This document shows positions 18,524 to 28,423 of a DNA stretch of 64,000 nt, piece by piece. Below the pieces are notes generated by a model, which had not been told where the DNA came from, did no database searches, and saw only the letters and a program-made list of their open reading frames with translations. Position numbers and translations under genes: made by a program. How positions within the stretch are numbered: the stretch's first letter is position 1; each line of letters starts with the position of its first letter. The stretch is from JAJXZJ01 sp050012855 (GTDB taxonomy: Bacteria; Verrucomicrobiota; Verrucomicrobiia; Limisphaerales; J093). The stretch spans positions 1 through 64,000 of the forward strand of contig JBEKGJ010000020.1 of assembly GCA_050012855.1 (NCBI GenBank), given 5' to 3'.

Positions 18524-19350
18524 GGTTGGTTCTGGGTTGTGTGGTTGTTAATGGGGCTGGCGTGGTGGCTCAAGGAAGTGGCACCGAGCGGTAGAATCGC
18601 CTGGGTTGATTCGTCGAACTCCTCGTGCGCGCCGGGGGAGGGTGCGTTGTCAAAGCCGCGGTCGCACACAAAGAACACCCGGTTGCCCTTGGGCGAGGCC
18701 AACCCTCCACCACGCAGTGGTTCCCTGACGACCACCCCCAGTCCCTTGCCCGCCGCATATTCCTGCCCGGCCCGGCCCGCCTGGAAGTCCGCGTCCATGA
18801 AGTTGTATTGGATCCGGCAGAAGGACCAGTCGCAAGTATCCAGGATCGGCTTGAACTGCGGCGTCTGGTCGTGAAAGGGAAAACCCGCGGGCTTGATTCT
18901 CCCATCAGCGCGCGCTGCATCCAGGAACTCCGTGATGCCAAGCTGTCTGAGCCTCGGCCAAAGCTCCGCTGTCAGGCTATGCACCAGGTAGAAACCGATA
19001 TGGTCCGTCTGGAGCCGATCAAGCTGCTGGTCGAGGTAGCGGTCCATGTCCGCCCGGCTCTGGATGAACCAACCGGGCAGCTTGGTCGCCACCCGGACCC
19101 GCTCCCGCTGCGTTTTCAACGCCCGCCCCAGCAACACCTCGCTCATGCCCGCCTGGAAGGGGACTTCCGATTGGCAGATGCAGGCCGTGTCGAAATAGTT
19201 CACCCCGTCGTGGATGGCACAATCCACCATCGCCTGGGCCTTGTCCTCGTCGATGAGATGAGCCTTGTCCCCCCGGGGCGGCAGGCGCATGCAGCCGAAG
19301 CCCAGGATCGAAACGCTCCGGCCAGTTTTTCCAACGCGTCGGTACAGCAT
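18520..19350 (-). pseudogene. Degraded aldo/keto reductase
   Basis: The first 215 residues align with the aldo/keto reductase family of the ferredoxin-tailed type (YRRVGKTGRSVSILGFGCMR, SEVLLGRALKTQRERV, ATKLP, FYLVHS, GKGLGVVVREPLRGGGLA). The catalytic lysine and histidine are present, but the tyrosine expected five residues after the Asp of FDTA is cysteine (FDTACIC). After LRGGGLA the protein leaves the family and lacks the rest of the barrel and the Fe-S tail. In another minus frame this 3' part ends NQPRRFYRSVPLP, the tail of a different secreted protein. It is most likely a truncated gene joined to foreign 3' sequence. Confidence 0.7.
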
Positions 19351-19604
19351 GTGAACGGGCCGAGCATATTCTCTGGTCGGAAAATCTCAACCGCGGATTT
19401 GCCCTGCGTTTCTACACGAGTTGACCCAAGCAGGAGGTAACGTTGGAAACCTTTGCAACCTGTTTCCCCTACGCGCGGGGCCCCCCCGCCGAGGATTGAA
19501 ATCGAGGTCCACAAGGTCCACAAGATTGATTCAGTGGATGGTTTCCGGTTGGTTGGCCCGCCAACGCGCTTTCCCGTCCAGGCAATCTGTGGCACATTGA
19601 ATGC

Positions 19605-20228
19605 ATGAAGTCTGGTTTCACGCTTCCTGGCCTATGCGCAATCGTTGGGTGCGCCGGCTTGCTCCGCGCTCAAGTCCTGCAGCCGGTCATGGCGCAGGTG
19701 GATTTGTCCAGTCTGGTCACGACCGGCGGTATGACCTATGCCGGATACACGTGGACAATGGGCGGCTGCCTGAAACTGGAGCCCTTCGGGCCCGTCATCC
19801 GTAACGGCGGCGATTTTTCGTTTGATTTCGACTTCTCATTGGAGACCGGAGTGCCTTGCCCGCAGGATGTCTTCTCTGAATCCGCCACCGTCGTTTTAGG
19901 CGCATTGGCTCCGGGCGCCTACACCTTGACCACAACCTCTTGGGGCGTGCCGGTCGCGACCAACACCTTCACCGTTCCGACAAACTCCACGGCCATGCTC
20001 CAACCCATCGGTTTTGCCGCCGACGGATCGTTTCAAATACAGTTGAACGGCGTTGCCTACGTGCATTACGTCCTGCAAAGCTCGACGAATTTCGTGAAGT
20101 GGACCTCGCTTTCGACCAATTTCATGGGGCAGCCGTTGAGGGACACCTGCCCCGGCTTGCCCGGCTTGCGCCTTTACCGCGTGCAAATTCCCCAGACAGT
20201 GACTCTCGGTCCCGGCCCTGGGTTATGA
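19605..20228 (+). CDS. Secreted protein of unknown function with FYR-like tail
   Basis: 207 residues from ATG 19605. The N-terminus MKSGFTLPGLCAIVGCAGLLRAQ resembles a signal peptide. No known domain is recognised. Near the end comes YVLQSSTNFVKWTSLSTN followed by LRLYRVQIPQ, the combination that closes many secreted proteins of Verrucomicrobia (STN-F-W then YRVQ). The gene is isolated on the plus strand between oppositely oriented neighbours, with about 250 bp of featureless sequence on each side. Confidence 0.6.
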   Translation: MKSGFTLPGLCAIVGCAGLLRAQVLQPVMAQVDLSSLVTTGGMTYAGYTWTMGGCLKLEPFGPVIRNGGDFSFDFDFSLETGVPCPQDVFSESATVVLGALAPGAYTLTTTSWGVPVATNTFTVPTNSTAMLQPIGFAADGSFQIQLNGVAYVHYVLQSSTNFVKWTSLSTNFMGQPLRDTCPGLPGLRLYRVQIPQTVTLGPGPGL

Positions 20229-20389
20229 CCGGATCGGGGATTTTCTGAAGCATTGTCTTCCAGTCAATTCCCCAAGCGAGAACCATACGCGATCGAACCG
20301 AAGAACCATGCAGCGTGGTTGCCCTCGGATCCAAACGAAAAGCAGCACCATCGCCCTGCCCTTGCTCCAAGCCCCACCTGCACGCCGCA

Positions 20390-20429
20390 GGCAGGGTGAA
20401 GGGGATTGGAAGCGCTCAGTGCGTCTGCC
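20390..20429. repeat. Dispersed repeat, copy 1
   Basis: The stretch from GCAGGGTG to GCGTCTGCCA is repeated with two small gaps and a few substitutions at 23073-23111. The most similar core is TGGAAGCGCTCAGTGCGTCT. Both copies sit in gene-poor sequence next to secreted-protein genes. Confidence 0.6.
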
Positions 20430-20454
20430 AAGCTTCGCCCCCCACAGGCGAAGT

Positions 20455-21549
20455 TCAGAACGGCCAGTTGATCCCGGCTGAAATGTAAGCCCCGGTTGAC
20501 AGGTCAAGTCGTGCCTGACGCCCGCCTCCACTCACCAGCGCGTCTCCCAGCGGCATGAATTGGGCGCTAAGGTAAATGTCCCAGTTTGACGCCGGGTGAT
20601 ACATGACGGTGGCGGCAACGTACCCACCATAGACCAGATCCGTCGCGCCGATTTTCCCGCTGTTGGTGGCTTTGCCCCCGTCGGAGAGCACGGCGGTTTC
20701 GTTGAACTTGTAGTTGGCGGAAACCAGCCCCATGGCAAAACCACCGCTGGCTTCTACCGCCCAGCGTTTGCTCAAAGGCCAGTACACCGTCGGACCGAGC
20801 CGGAAACTGAACAGATCTGCGTCCAGCGTGCGTGTGCCGGTGAGCGTGCCGCTCATGGTGTTGGCTGGCAGAGCGGTCGCCACATCGTGAATCGTCGGCC
20901 CGATGCCGCTCGGACCGCCGTTGTAAGGCGCCGTGGGCAGCACAATGCCGGCGGTACTGAAGGAATAAACCGCCTGCGAGAAATCAGCCGGCAGCGGGTG
21001 GCTGTCGGTGATGCCAATGGGCAGAAGGCCGAAGCCGAATTCCCAGCCGATTTGCGCGGGCCCCCAATGGGTCACCTCCCCGCCGTAGGCCAGGTCCACC
21101 CCCATGTATTGCACGCCCATGCCGCCGCTCGACTCGCTGCCACTGTAATCGAATGACGTGGCGCTGTGAAACACGAGGGTCTGGGCTGCAGGATTGTACT
21201 GTGAGGCGCTGGTGTAGCCCCAATTGGACGTGTACCCCCCCGCGTTTCCCGTCCGGTCCACCAGCACGTAGCCGTCATCGTAAGAGTGATTCGCTCCGCT
21301 GACGCCCACCGGCCCGGGCTGGCTGCTGGAGAGGCCGAACTGGCCATGCATGCTGAAGTCGGCCTTCAGATTCAGGCCGATCTGCATTCCCAACCGGAAA
21401 TGCCGGGCCCAACTGTCGTCATCCGATTGCGCCTGCACTGGACCGGCCAACAGCCCGGCTCCGGCGAAACCGCAGAGCCAGCGCGCGGCGACGGGAAGAG
21501 CAGATTGCGTTGCTTTCACGGGTTGAAATTCCATGACTTCGGCCGTCAC
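20455..21549 (-). CDS. Outer-membrane beta-barrel protein, unknown function
   Basis: 364 residues (the start may be Met6 at 21534). A signal peptide ends at GPVQAQ. The mature chain alternates polar and hydrophobic residues, is rich in Gly, Tyr and Ser, has repeated strand-like segments (FRLGPTVYWPL, VYGGYVAATVMYHP, WDIYLSAQFMPLG) and ends in phenylalanine (SAGINWPF), as expected for a barrel assembled by BAM. No specific family is recognised. It abuts the DUF11 protein gene upstream with a 4-bp overlap, so the two are probably cotranscribed. Confidence 0.65.
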   Translation of the reverse strand: MTAEVMEFQPVKATQSALPVAARWLCGFAGAGLLAGPVQAQSDDDSWARHFRLGMQIGLNLKADFSMHGQFGLSSSQPGPVGVSGANHSYDDGYVLVDRTGNAGGYTSNWGYTSASQYNPAAQTLVFHSATSFDYSGSESSGGMGVQYMGVDLAYGGEVTHWGPAQIGWEFGFGLLPIGITDSHPLPADFSQAVYSFSTAGIVLPTAPYNGGPSGIGPTIHDVATALPANTMSGTLTGTRTLDADLFSFRLGPTVYWPLSKRWAVEASGGFAMGLVSANYKFNETAVLSDGGKATNSGKIGATDLVYGGYVAATVMYHPASNWDIYLSAQFMPLGDALVSGGGRQARLDLSTGAYISAGINWPF

Positions 21550-22928
21550 TGATTCAGTTGCACGCGATAAAAGCGCGCCGCGGTGCCCGCGGGCTGGCTG
21601 ATGGTTTCCGGCGGGCCGTTGTCAATCCACTGCACCCGGTCGGCGGGCGCCATGATCGGCGGCTGGGCGGCCAGTGCGTTGGCGAAGGCGACATTATCGC
21701 TGTAAACAACGGAATAACTGCTGCCCGGCACCGCCGGAAATTCGATCAGCACGCCGCCCGCCGCCAGGTTCGTCACCGCCGTGATGTTGATGGGCGTCCC
21801 CGCCGGCGCGGACAAGTCAACCGCCGGAACGGCCACCGCCGCCAAAACCGGGTTTGCCACCGGCTGGCGCGTCGGCACAAAATACTCCAGGAGCAAATCC
21901 ACGCTCTGATTCGTGGCCAAAGTTGCGCCGTAAATTACAAACGGACTGCCGCTGTTGGTGCCCACGGCATTGAACAGTTGGTTGGTCAACCCCGACACCA
22001 CCACGCGCGCGGATGGCACCGCATTCGTCCCGCCATTGGTGAAGCGGGCCGTTTGCTCCATCAACCCGGTTTGCGGGTCATAGTGTTGCGTCGAAACCAG
22101 CGCGGCGGTCAGTTGACCCGCGAGGAAAGTGCCGATGTTGACGACGCCGGCGGCGGTGTCGTTGGCGCTATCGGTGTCGAGCAAGCCGGGAGCACCGACG
22201 ACGACCGAAAAAGTCAGCAGCCCGGCAATGGTTGGCTGCACGGTGACCTGCAACCCGGCAAAACCACCGTTGGTCACGGTGCCCAGGGCGAAGACCAAAC
22301 TGTTGTCGGCCAGGGTGTAAGGTTGGTTGGTTGGCGAGACACCGATCAATGTCACTCCGGAGGGCAGGATGTTGGTGAGCATCACGCCCGGCGCGTCGCC
22401 CGGCCCCTGATTGGTCACCGCCAGCGCGTAAGTCACCCAATCGTTGACCAGTGCGCTCGCACTCAGTCCGGCCAGCGTCACGCCCAGATCGGCCTGGGCC
22501 GGAATAACCGTGGTATCCACGCTGCTCGTTGTGTTGGTTATGCCCAAGGCAAAGATCGAGGCCGTGTCCGTGATGGTGCCGGCCACGGTTGGCTGAGCGG
22601 TGATCGTCATCTGGGCGAAGGCGCTGTCGGGGAAGGACACAATTTGAAAAATCACCTCCTGGCCGCTGGTGGAATAACTGCCGAGACTGTTGTTGGCCCC
22701 GAGGAAGACCGCCGAATCGGGCAGCGTGTTGCTCACGATGACGTTATTCAGCGGGAGGCCCATCGAATTGGTCAGATTGATGGTGTACGTCAGCACGTTG
22801 CTGACCAGCACTGGATCGGGCGAGTCAGTCAAAGAAAGCCCCAACCCTTGCGCCGCGGCCCGCAAACTGAAGATCAAGCCGCTGATCGCCAGCACCGAAA
22901 CTATCCAGAAACGTACCTTGCCCTTCAT
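21546..22928 (-). CDS. Secreted DUF11-repeat protein
   Basis: 460 residues from ATG 22928; the frame is open to 23123 but the upstream part lacks signal character. MKGKVRFWIVSVLAISGLIF starts a signal peptide ending near AAAQG. Two DUF11-type beta-sandwich repeats follow (LTYTINLTNSMGLPLNNVIV and VTYALAVTNQGPGDAPGVML). The C-terminus SQPAGTAARFYRVQLNQ is the tail shared with neighbouring secreted proteins. It is likely a cell-surface or extracellular structural protein. It is translated just before the barrel protein gene, which it overlaps by 4 bp. Confidence 0.75.
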   Translation of the reverse strand: MKGKVRFWIVSVLAISGLIFSLRAAAQGLGLSLTDSPDPVLVSNVLTYTINLTNSMGLPLNNVIVSNTLPDSAVFLGANNSLGSYSTSGQEVIFQIVSFPDSAFAQMTITAQPTVAGTITDTASIFALGITNTTSSVDTTVIPAQADLGVTLAGLSASALVNDWVTYALAVTNQGPGDAPGVMLTNILPSGVTLIGVSPTNQPYTLADNSLVFALGTVTNGGFAGLQVTVQPTIAGLLTFSVVVGAPGLLDTDSANDTAAGVVNIGTFLAGQLTAALVSTQHYDPQTGLMEQTARFTNGGTNAVPSARVVVSGLTNQLFNAVGTNSGSPFVIYGATLATNQSVDLLLEYFVPTRQPVANPVLAAVAVPAVDLSAPAGTPINITAVTNLAAGGVLIEFPAVPGSSYSVVYSDNVAFANALAAQPPIMAPADRVQWIDNGPPETISQPAGTAARFYRVQLNQ

Positions 22929-23072
22929 GGAAATGAAATCGGCCCCCGGTGCTTCTCGGGCGCATTGCCTCCGACCACATGCCAAGGCAACGCCCGCACT
23001 CAAGCCGCACCGGCCATGACCATAGAACCAAAGTCGGGGCGATGCAAATCTGCAAATCTGCCAAGGCAGCTT

Positions 23073-23111
23073 GAAGCGCAGGGTGGGGGTGGTGGAAGCG
23101 CTCAATGCGTC
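23073..23111. repeat. Dispersed repeat, copy 2
   Basis: This is the partner of the repeat at 20390-20429. It lies where the sialidase remnant loses its reading frame identity, so it may mark the deletion junction. Confidence 0.6.
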
Positions 23112-23280
23112 TGCCAGCCTCAACGATTGCGAGCAGGGTTCCTGCTTTTGTCACCACGAATGAAGGGATGCGGATAGCAGGAACCCCATGCTTGCCAGCG
23201 ACATACACATCGCTGAACTCCGGTGTTTGCGCCGCAAATGCGCTCAAGGTCAGTACCCGAAGTGCGATGAACTTCTTCAT
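23108..23280 (-). pseudogene. 5' fragment of a sialidase-like gene
   Basis: The minus-strand frame starts MKKFIALRVLTLSAFAAQ (signal-like) followed by DVYVAGKHGVPAIRIPSFVV and KAGTLLAIVEAGRR. This resembles the start of BNR-repeat exo-sialidases, where an RIP motif and a TLLAF-E-R segment occur in this order. After about 58 residues the similarity stops at the dispersed repeat near 23111. No Asp-box follows. It is a truncated remnant beside the GH20 gene; both families act on glycoconjugates. Confidence 0.6.
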
Positions 23281-23501
23281 GATTCGATCTACTCACAAAA
23301 TCCGCGTGCTTCCAGTTCGTCGCGAGGCTTTGCGCCCTGCTCCGGCGTCACTTCTGTATTCGGTAACCTCGCCAGGCCGAGATCCACGTCGTGCCTTGTC
23401 AACCTTGCCAGGGTGTTCGTTGGCTCAAAACCAACTGCGCCTCCCCGTCCCGCTGCGGTCGCCCGGCGGCGGCGGCTCGGCTGTTCAGGCTGCAGGACCT
23501 C

Positions 23502-25157
23502 CTAATGCGAAACGTCACGGAGTTGGATCGAGGCGCGGCGGTAATTCACACCAAGTTGATCAAATCGTCGCGCTTGAACCTGCAGACGCCGCATAAAATC
23601 ATCGTAGTTGCGTGAACTGGCAGGCGACCACGCCACTTCCGCCAGCGCACACAAGCGCGGCAACGTCATGTACTCCGCGTGTTGGAGAGAAGGCACGTAT
23701 TCAGTCCACAAGTTGGCCTGAGCGCCAATGATGTGGAAGCGAAATTGCGCGTCCAGATTGGCCGGCACCGGCTCGAAGGCATAAACCTGGCTTAAAGGCA
23801 GATAGCCTCCAATGGCCTTCGGCTCAGCCGGCTCGCTGTTGGTGGACTGGTAATAATCCAGGTAGCAATACGCCGTGGGGGTCATGACGACGTCATGGCC
23901 TTCTCTGGCGGACTCCACGGCGCCACCGATCCAGTCCATAATCGTCGCGTTTGGGGCGAGGCCACCCTTCCGAATTTCGCTCCAGCCAACCAGAGTTCGG
24001 CCACGGGCGTCGAGAAACGCTTCCATCCGCCGGATGAAATAGCTTTCGAGCTCATGCTCGGTCTTGAGGCCCTCCCGCACTTCGCGGGCCTGACACTGGC
24101 GACATTGCTTCCAGTTGTCGGGCGGCACCTCGTCGCCGCCGATATGGATATATTTGCCCGGGAAAAGCTCGCAGACCTCCGTGAGTACGTTCTGCAAAAA
24201 CTCGAACGTCTCGTCCTTCCCCGCGCAATAGACTCCTGGAAGGACGCCCCCATCGGTGCTGTAGGCGCCGCCGAAGCAACTAAACTGAGGATACGCCGCC
24301 AGCGCGGCACCCGCGTGACCAGGCAGCTCAATCTCCGGCACAATCGTGATGTGACGCGACGCCGCATACGCCACCAGCTCCCGAATGTCTGCCTGGCTGT
24401 AGTACCCGCCGTAGCGCCCATCGGGCCCGTAAGCGGTGCCCGCCTTGGGGTCGAGGCCAAAGCCGATGCTCTTGCGCCAGGCGCCCACCTCGGTCAACCG
24501 CGGATACTTCTTGATTTCAAGACGCCAGCCCACGTCGTCGGTGAGATGCCACTGGAACATGTTGAGCTTGTGCAGCGCCATCACATCGAGCAGTTCCTTG
24601 ATCTCCCTCTTGCTGAAAAAGTGGCGTGCCGAGTCGAGCAAAAAACCGCGCCAGGCAAAACGCGGCTGATCTTCGATATGCACAGCGGAGATGGTCCAGG
24701 CCAGGTTAAGTGTCGGTTTGGAAGCCAGAGCCTCAGCGGGCAGCAGTTCGAGCAAGGATTGCGCGCCGTAGAAGAGGCCGGCCGGCTCGCGCGCGCGAAT
24801 GATGACCGAATCCCGCGTGACGGCAAGCTCGTAGCCTTCCGCCGACGCAAATGAGCTCGCAGCTTTAGTAGTTAGGAGAATCCTGTCTTTGGATGGGGGC
24901 TCCTTCGACGTGAAATTCACACGGAGAGGATAACCGGTGGACTGGCGAAGGCGCTCGGCCAGATAACTGGCCGGAGCGGTTGCCGGCGATCGCTCGCCCC
25001 CGGCGACAACGATTTGTGTGTCCGTCTTGAGCACGAAGGTGCCTTCGCGTAGCTCGACCTTTTGTGGGAGAGGGATGATCGAACAGGTGTTTTCGTTGGC
25101 GGCAAGAGCGCTTACCGTGACTAACGAGAACAGAGCGACACGGATCTTATTGTTCAT
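23502..25157 (-). CDS. Secreted beta-N-acetylhexosaminidase (GH20)
   Basis: 551 residues from ATG 25157, where MNNKIRVALFSLVTVSALAANE forms a signal peptide; the frame is open to 25247 but without signal character. An N-terminal GH20b domain (IIPLPQKVELREGTFVL) precedes the catalytic barrel: RGFLLDSARHFFS, HLTDDVGWRLEIKKYP, EIELPGHAGAALAAYP, and the catalytic Asp-Glu pair in HIGGDEVPP. Near the end W-TEYV and AEVAWSP are also typical. It removes terminal GlcNAc/GalNAc from glycans in the periplasm or outside. It is isolated, next to a sialidase remnant, which suggests a former glycan-degradation locus. Confidence 0.93.
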   Translation of the reverse strand: MNNKIRVALFSLVTVSALAANENTCSIIPLPQKVELREGTFVLKTDTQIVVAGGERSPATAPASYLAERLRQSTGYPLRVNFTSKEPPSKDRILLTTKAASSFASAEGYELAVTRDSVIIRAREPAGLFYGAQSLLELLPAEALASKPTLNLAWTISAVHIEDQPRFAWRGFLLDSARHFFSKREIKELLDVMALHKLNMFQWHLTDDVGWRLEIKKYPRLTEVGAWRKSIGFGLDPKAGTAYGPDGRYGGYYSQADIRELVAYAASRHITIVPEIELPGHAGAALAAYPQFSCFGGAYSTDGGVLPGVYCAGKDETFEFLQNVLTEVCELFPGKYIHIGGDEVPPDNWKQCRQCQAREVREGLKTEHELESYFIRRMEAFLDARGRTLVGWSEIRKGGLAPNATIMDWIGGAVESAREGHDVVMTPTAYCYLDYYQSTNSEPAEPKAIGGYLPLSQVYAFEPVPANLDAQFRFHIIGAQANLWTEYVPSLQHAEYMTLPRLCALAEVAWSPASSRNYDDFMRRLQVQARRFDQLGVNYRRASIQLRDVSH

Positions 25158-25329
25158 AGAAAAGCAGCGAGAATGCGGCAATCCATATTCTGGAGATCGC
25201 AGGGAAGGCCTCACCGTGTTTCCGTGCAATCTCGCAGCGATCTCCATCCGCAGTCAGCTCCCGCTTCATGGTCCAAGATTTCTCATGGCAACCACATGTG
25301 TCAAAATCAAGGTGAACAGACAATAGGGT

Positions 25330-25990
25330 ATCACCCACACCGCCGCACACAAGACCAGAAATCAGAAGTGGTCCCCAGAATTCGGACCCGAGGTTTATGG
25401 CGATGCACCGAGGATGCGCAGCAGGCGGCCGCAGCGGGCCTTTGGGTCTTCGCGCCCGGAGTAATCGCGCCGGCGTTTTTGCGGGTGTGTTTCCAGACGG
25501 CCACACTGAGGCGGCCCAAGAGGGTCAGCCCGCCCAGGGAGTTGAGCCTGCGTACGCGCCAGCGCCGGTCTTCATTGCCGCTGACGCCCAGCACGATTGG
25601 GCCGCCGTCTGGTGTTGGGTGTGCAAGGCGTCCAGACTGATAAGCCGGCCGGCCAAGGGCGCTCGCGCCAACAAACGGCGGGCGGCGGGAATCTCGTTTT
25701 CCTTCCTGGGCGTGGCGGGCTGGGCGGGCACAGCTTCGGCCTTGGGGTGGGCAACTTAGGCTCAGCGGCCGGCGAGGGCGCTGGCTGGGAAGGCGGGCCA
25801 AGAAGTGGGCCAACCAGTCCCGGGAAAGTCGAGCCCAGCACAAGGCCAGTGCATGGCTGGCCAAATTGGGAAACTGATGCCGATCCGCCAAGATGAGAAA
25901 GCGGCTGTTCTGCGCCAGAAAAAGCCGACGTGTGCGGCGCTGCTCCCGCGCGCTTCCCGCTGTCGCTTCCCGCTTGCCTCGACCGGCCTG
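25330..25990 (-). pseudogene. Decayed transposase (DUF4338 / ISAs1-like) remnant
   Basis: No intact frame crosses this 890-bp gap between genes, but minus-strand frames carry fragments in the right order: ADRHQFPNLASHALALCWARL followed by SRDWLAHF resembles DUF4338; AGRLISLDALHTQHQTA matches the DDE region of ISAs1-like transposases; NEDRRWRVRR with LTLLGRLSVAVWKH resembles their C-terminus. The pieces lie in different frames, so the element is dead. The rest of 25158-26050 shows only the mdh promoter. Family calls are from memory of motifs. Confidence 0.6.
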
Positions 25991-26002
25991 CCACCTATAC
26001 TA
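25975..26002 (+). promoter_or_regulatory. Probable sigma-70 promoter of mdh
   Basis: TTGCCT (25975-25980) and TATACT (25997-26002) are separated by 16 bp and lie about 50 bp before the mdh start. This is the best match in the gap. Confidence 0.5.
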
Positions 26003-26050
26003 CGCGCTTCTTTGAGGTCAGACAACAAGTTGCCAGTTAAATCAATTGCC

Positions 26051-27043
<993 letters not shown>

Positions 27044-27151
27044 ACCGGGCGACCACCCGGGTTGCTTCCACAAAGGCGTGGCCGGCTTTGGGGGCTGCCG
27101 TGCCTTCCCGCTTGACGGGCCGGGAGGCGGGCGGTGAACTGACGGCATCTT

Positions 27152-27835
27152 ATGAAACGATCTTCCGTTGCTCTCCCCGGGCTGTTGGTCATGCTCTTGC
27201 TGGCGACGAGCGGACCATCGCCGGCGCGCGCCGACGACGATGCGGCCGGGACCGATCTCAAGCGCAAGTCCGAGGAGGTCGAAAACCTGAAGCGCGACCT
27301 GGAACAAAAGCAGCGGGAACTCGAGCAGCTTCGCAAGGAAAACGAGCGGCTGCGGCGCGACCGCAAAGCCCGGCCGGCGGCCCTGCCCGCGGCGCCGGCC
27401 AGGCCGGCCACCCCGGCCCCGCCGGTCACGCCCATCGAAACCCTGCCGCCCTTGGCGAGGACTGACGTGGTGGAACTGCACAATCTCGTCGGCCACTTCG
27501 CCGCGAACCCGGACGCCGCCGCCGCCCGTTACGCGAAAAAGGCCTTCCGCGTCAAAGGCGAGATCTCCCGGTTCGACACCAAGCTGGTCATCCGCAACTA
27601 CGAAGTGCTTCTGGAAGCACCGGACAACCCCATGCTCGTCATCTGCACATTCCACTACGTGGACCGCTACGCCGCGGTTTACACCAAACAGCATGGCGAA
27701 TTGCTGGTGGGCCGGACCGCCGGCGGCACGGAGATTCCGCTGCACCGGATCGGCGATGCGGTCGTCATTCAGGGCACCTGCAAGGGCCTGAGGAATGGCG
27801 AAATTGCGTTTACCGGTTGCCAGTTGGTGGAATAG
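27152..27835 (+). CDS. Secreted coiled-coil protein with OB-fold (tRNA_anti-like) domain
   Basis: 227 residues. A signal peptide (LPGLLVMLLLATSGPSPARA) is followed by a strongly charged heptad region, residues 35-70 (LKRDLEQKQRELEQLRKENERLRR), a Pro/Ala-rich linker, and from about 105 a small beta-barrel domain (AFRVKGEISRFDTKLVIRNYEVLLE, GDAVVIQGTCKGLRNGEIAFTGCQLV) like the tRNA_anti-like OB-fold family found in secreted proteins. Such domains may bind carbohydrate or nucleic acid; the ligand is unknown. It is a single gene between mdh and ispF. Confidence 0.75.
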   Translation: MKRSSVALPGLLVMLLLATSGPSPARADDDAAGTDLKRKSEEVENLKRDLEQKQRELEQLRKENERLRRDRKARPAALPAAPARPATPAPPVTPIETLPPLARTDVVELHNLVGHFAANPDAAAARYAKKAFRVKGEISRFDTKLVIRNYEVLLEAPDNPMLVICTFHYVDRYAAVYTKQHGELLVGRTAGGTEIPLHRIGDAVVIQGTCKGLRNGEIAFTGCQLVE

Positions 27836-27893
27836 CCGGTGCCCGGCCCCCCGATCGCGCCCCAGCCACGAGGAGGCGGGGCCGCACCGGGGC

Positions 27894-27923
27894 TTTACTC
27901 CCACCACCGGTCGCGCTTATAGT
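27894..27923 (+). promoter_or_regulatory. Probable promoter of ispF
   Basis: TTTACT (27894-27899) and TATAGT (27918-27923) with 18-bp spacing, ending 9 bp before the ispF ATG. The short leader is unusual but the hexamers are good. Confidence 0.5.
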
Positions 27924-27932
27924 CCTGCTGTC

Positions 27933-28412
27933 ATGATCCACATGGGCATTGGCTACGACGTCCACCGCCTGGTCGCCGGCCGCAAACTCATCCTGGGGGG
28001 GGTGGATTTCCATCACACCAAGGGACTCGACGGCCATTCCGACGCCGACGTGGTCATGCACGCCATTTGCGACGCCGTGCTCGGCGCGCTGGGGGAGAGC
28101 GACATCGGACACTACTTTCCGAACACCGATCCGCGCTGGCACAACGTGACAAGCAAAGTTTTTCTCCAAGAGGCGGCGCGCCTGGTGGCGTTGCGCAACG
28201 GCCGGATTGTCAACGTGGATTGTAGCGTGATTGCCGAGGCGCCCAAGATCGCGCCGTTCATTCACGTGATGAAAGGCAACATCTCGAACGCGCTGGACAT
28301 TCATCCTGCGCGCGTCGGCGTGAAGGCTACGACCAACGAGGGGCTGGGTTTTCTGGGCCGCGAGGAGGGCATCGCCGCCATGGCGGTGGCCAGCCTGGAA
28401 CTGCCGACGTAA
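27933..28412 (+). CDS. ispF: 2-C-methyl-D-erythritol 2,4-cyclodiphosphate synthase
   Basis: 159 residues from ATG 27933. IspF cyclises CDP-ME 2-phosphate in the non-mevalonate isoprenoid pathway. Zinc ligands appear in GYDVHRL (Asp-x-His) and the distal His/Asp in LDGHSDADVVMHAICDA; GESDIGHYFP and VGVKATTNEGLGFLGREEGIAAMA are family hallmarks. It is followed 11 bp later by a small unknown gene. ispD is not adjacent. Confidence 0.96.
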   Translation: MIHMGIGYDVHRLVAGRKLILGGVDFHHTKGLDGHSDADVVMHAICDAVLGALGESDIGHYFPNTDPRWHNVTSKVFLQEAARLVALRNGRIVNVDCSVIAEAPKIAPFIHVMKGNISNALDIHPARVGVKATTNEGLGFLGREEGIAAMAVASLELPT

Positions 28413-28423
28413 CCCGCAGCGGC

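Noticed and set aside
15812..18874. 1020-codon plus-strand open frame
   Set aside because: It is antisense to the real propeller gene at 16421-18523; the protein has no recognisable domain.
19351..19604. Possible gene in the gap before the secreted protein
   Set aside because: Open frames there are short, and the repeated GGTCCACAAG words look like intergenic repeat; nothing can be supported.
27044..27070. Hairpin after mdh as terminator
   Set aside because: Pairing of the CCGGG/CCCGG arms is imperfect and no T-tract follows.
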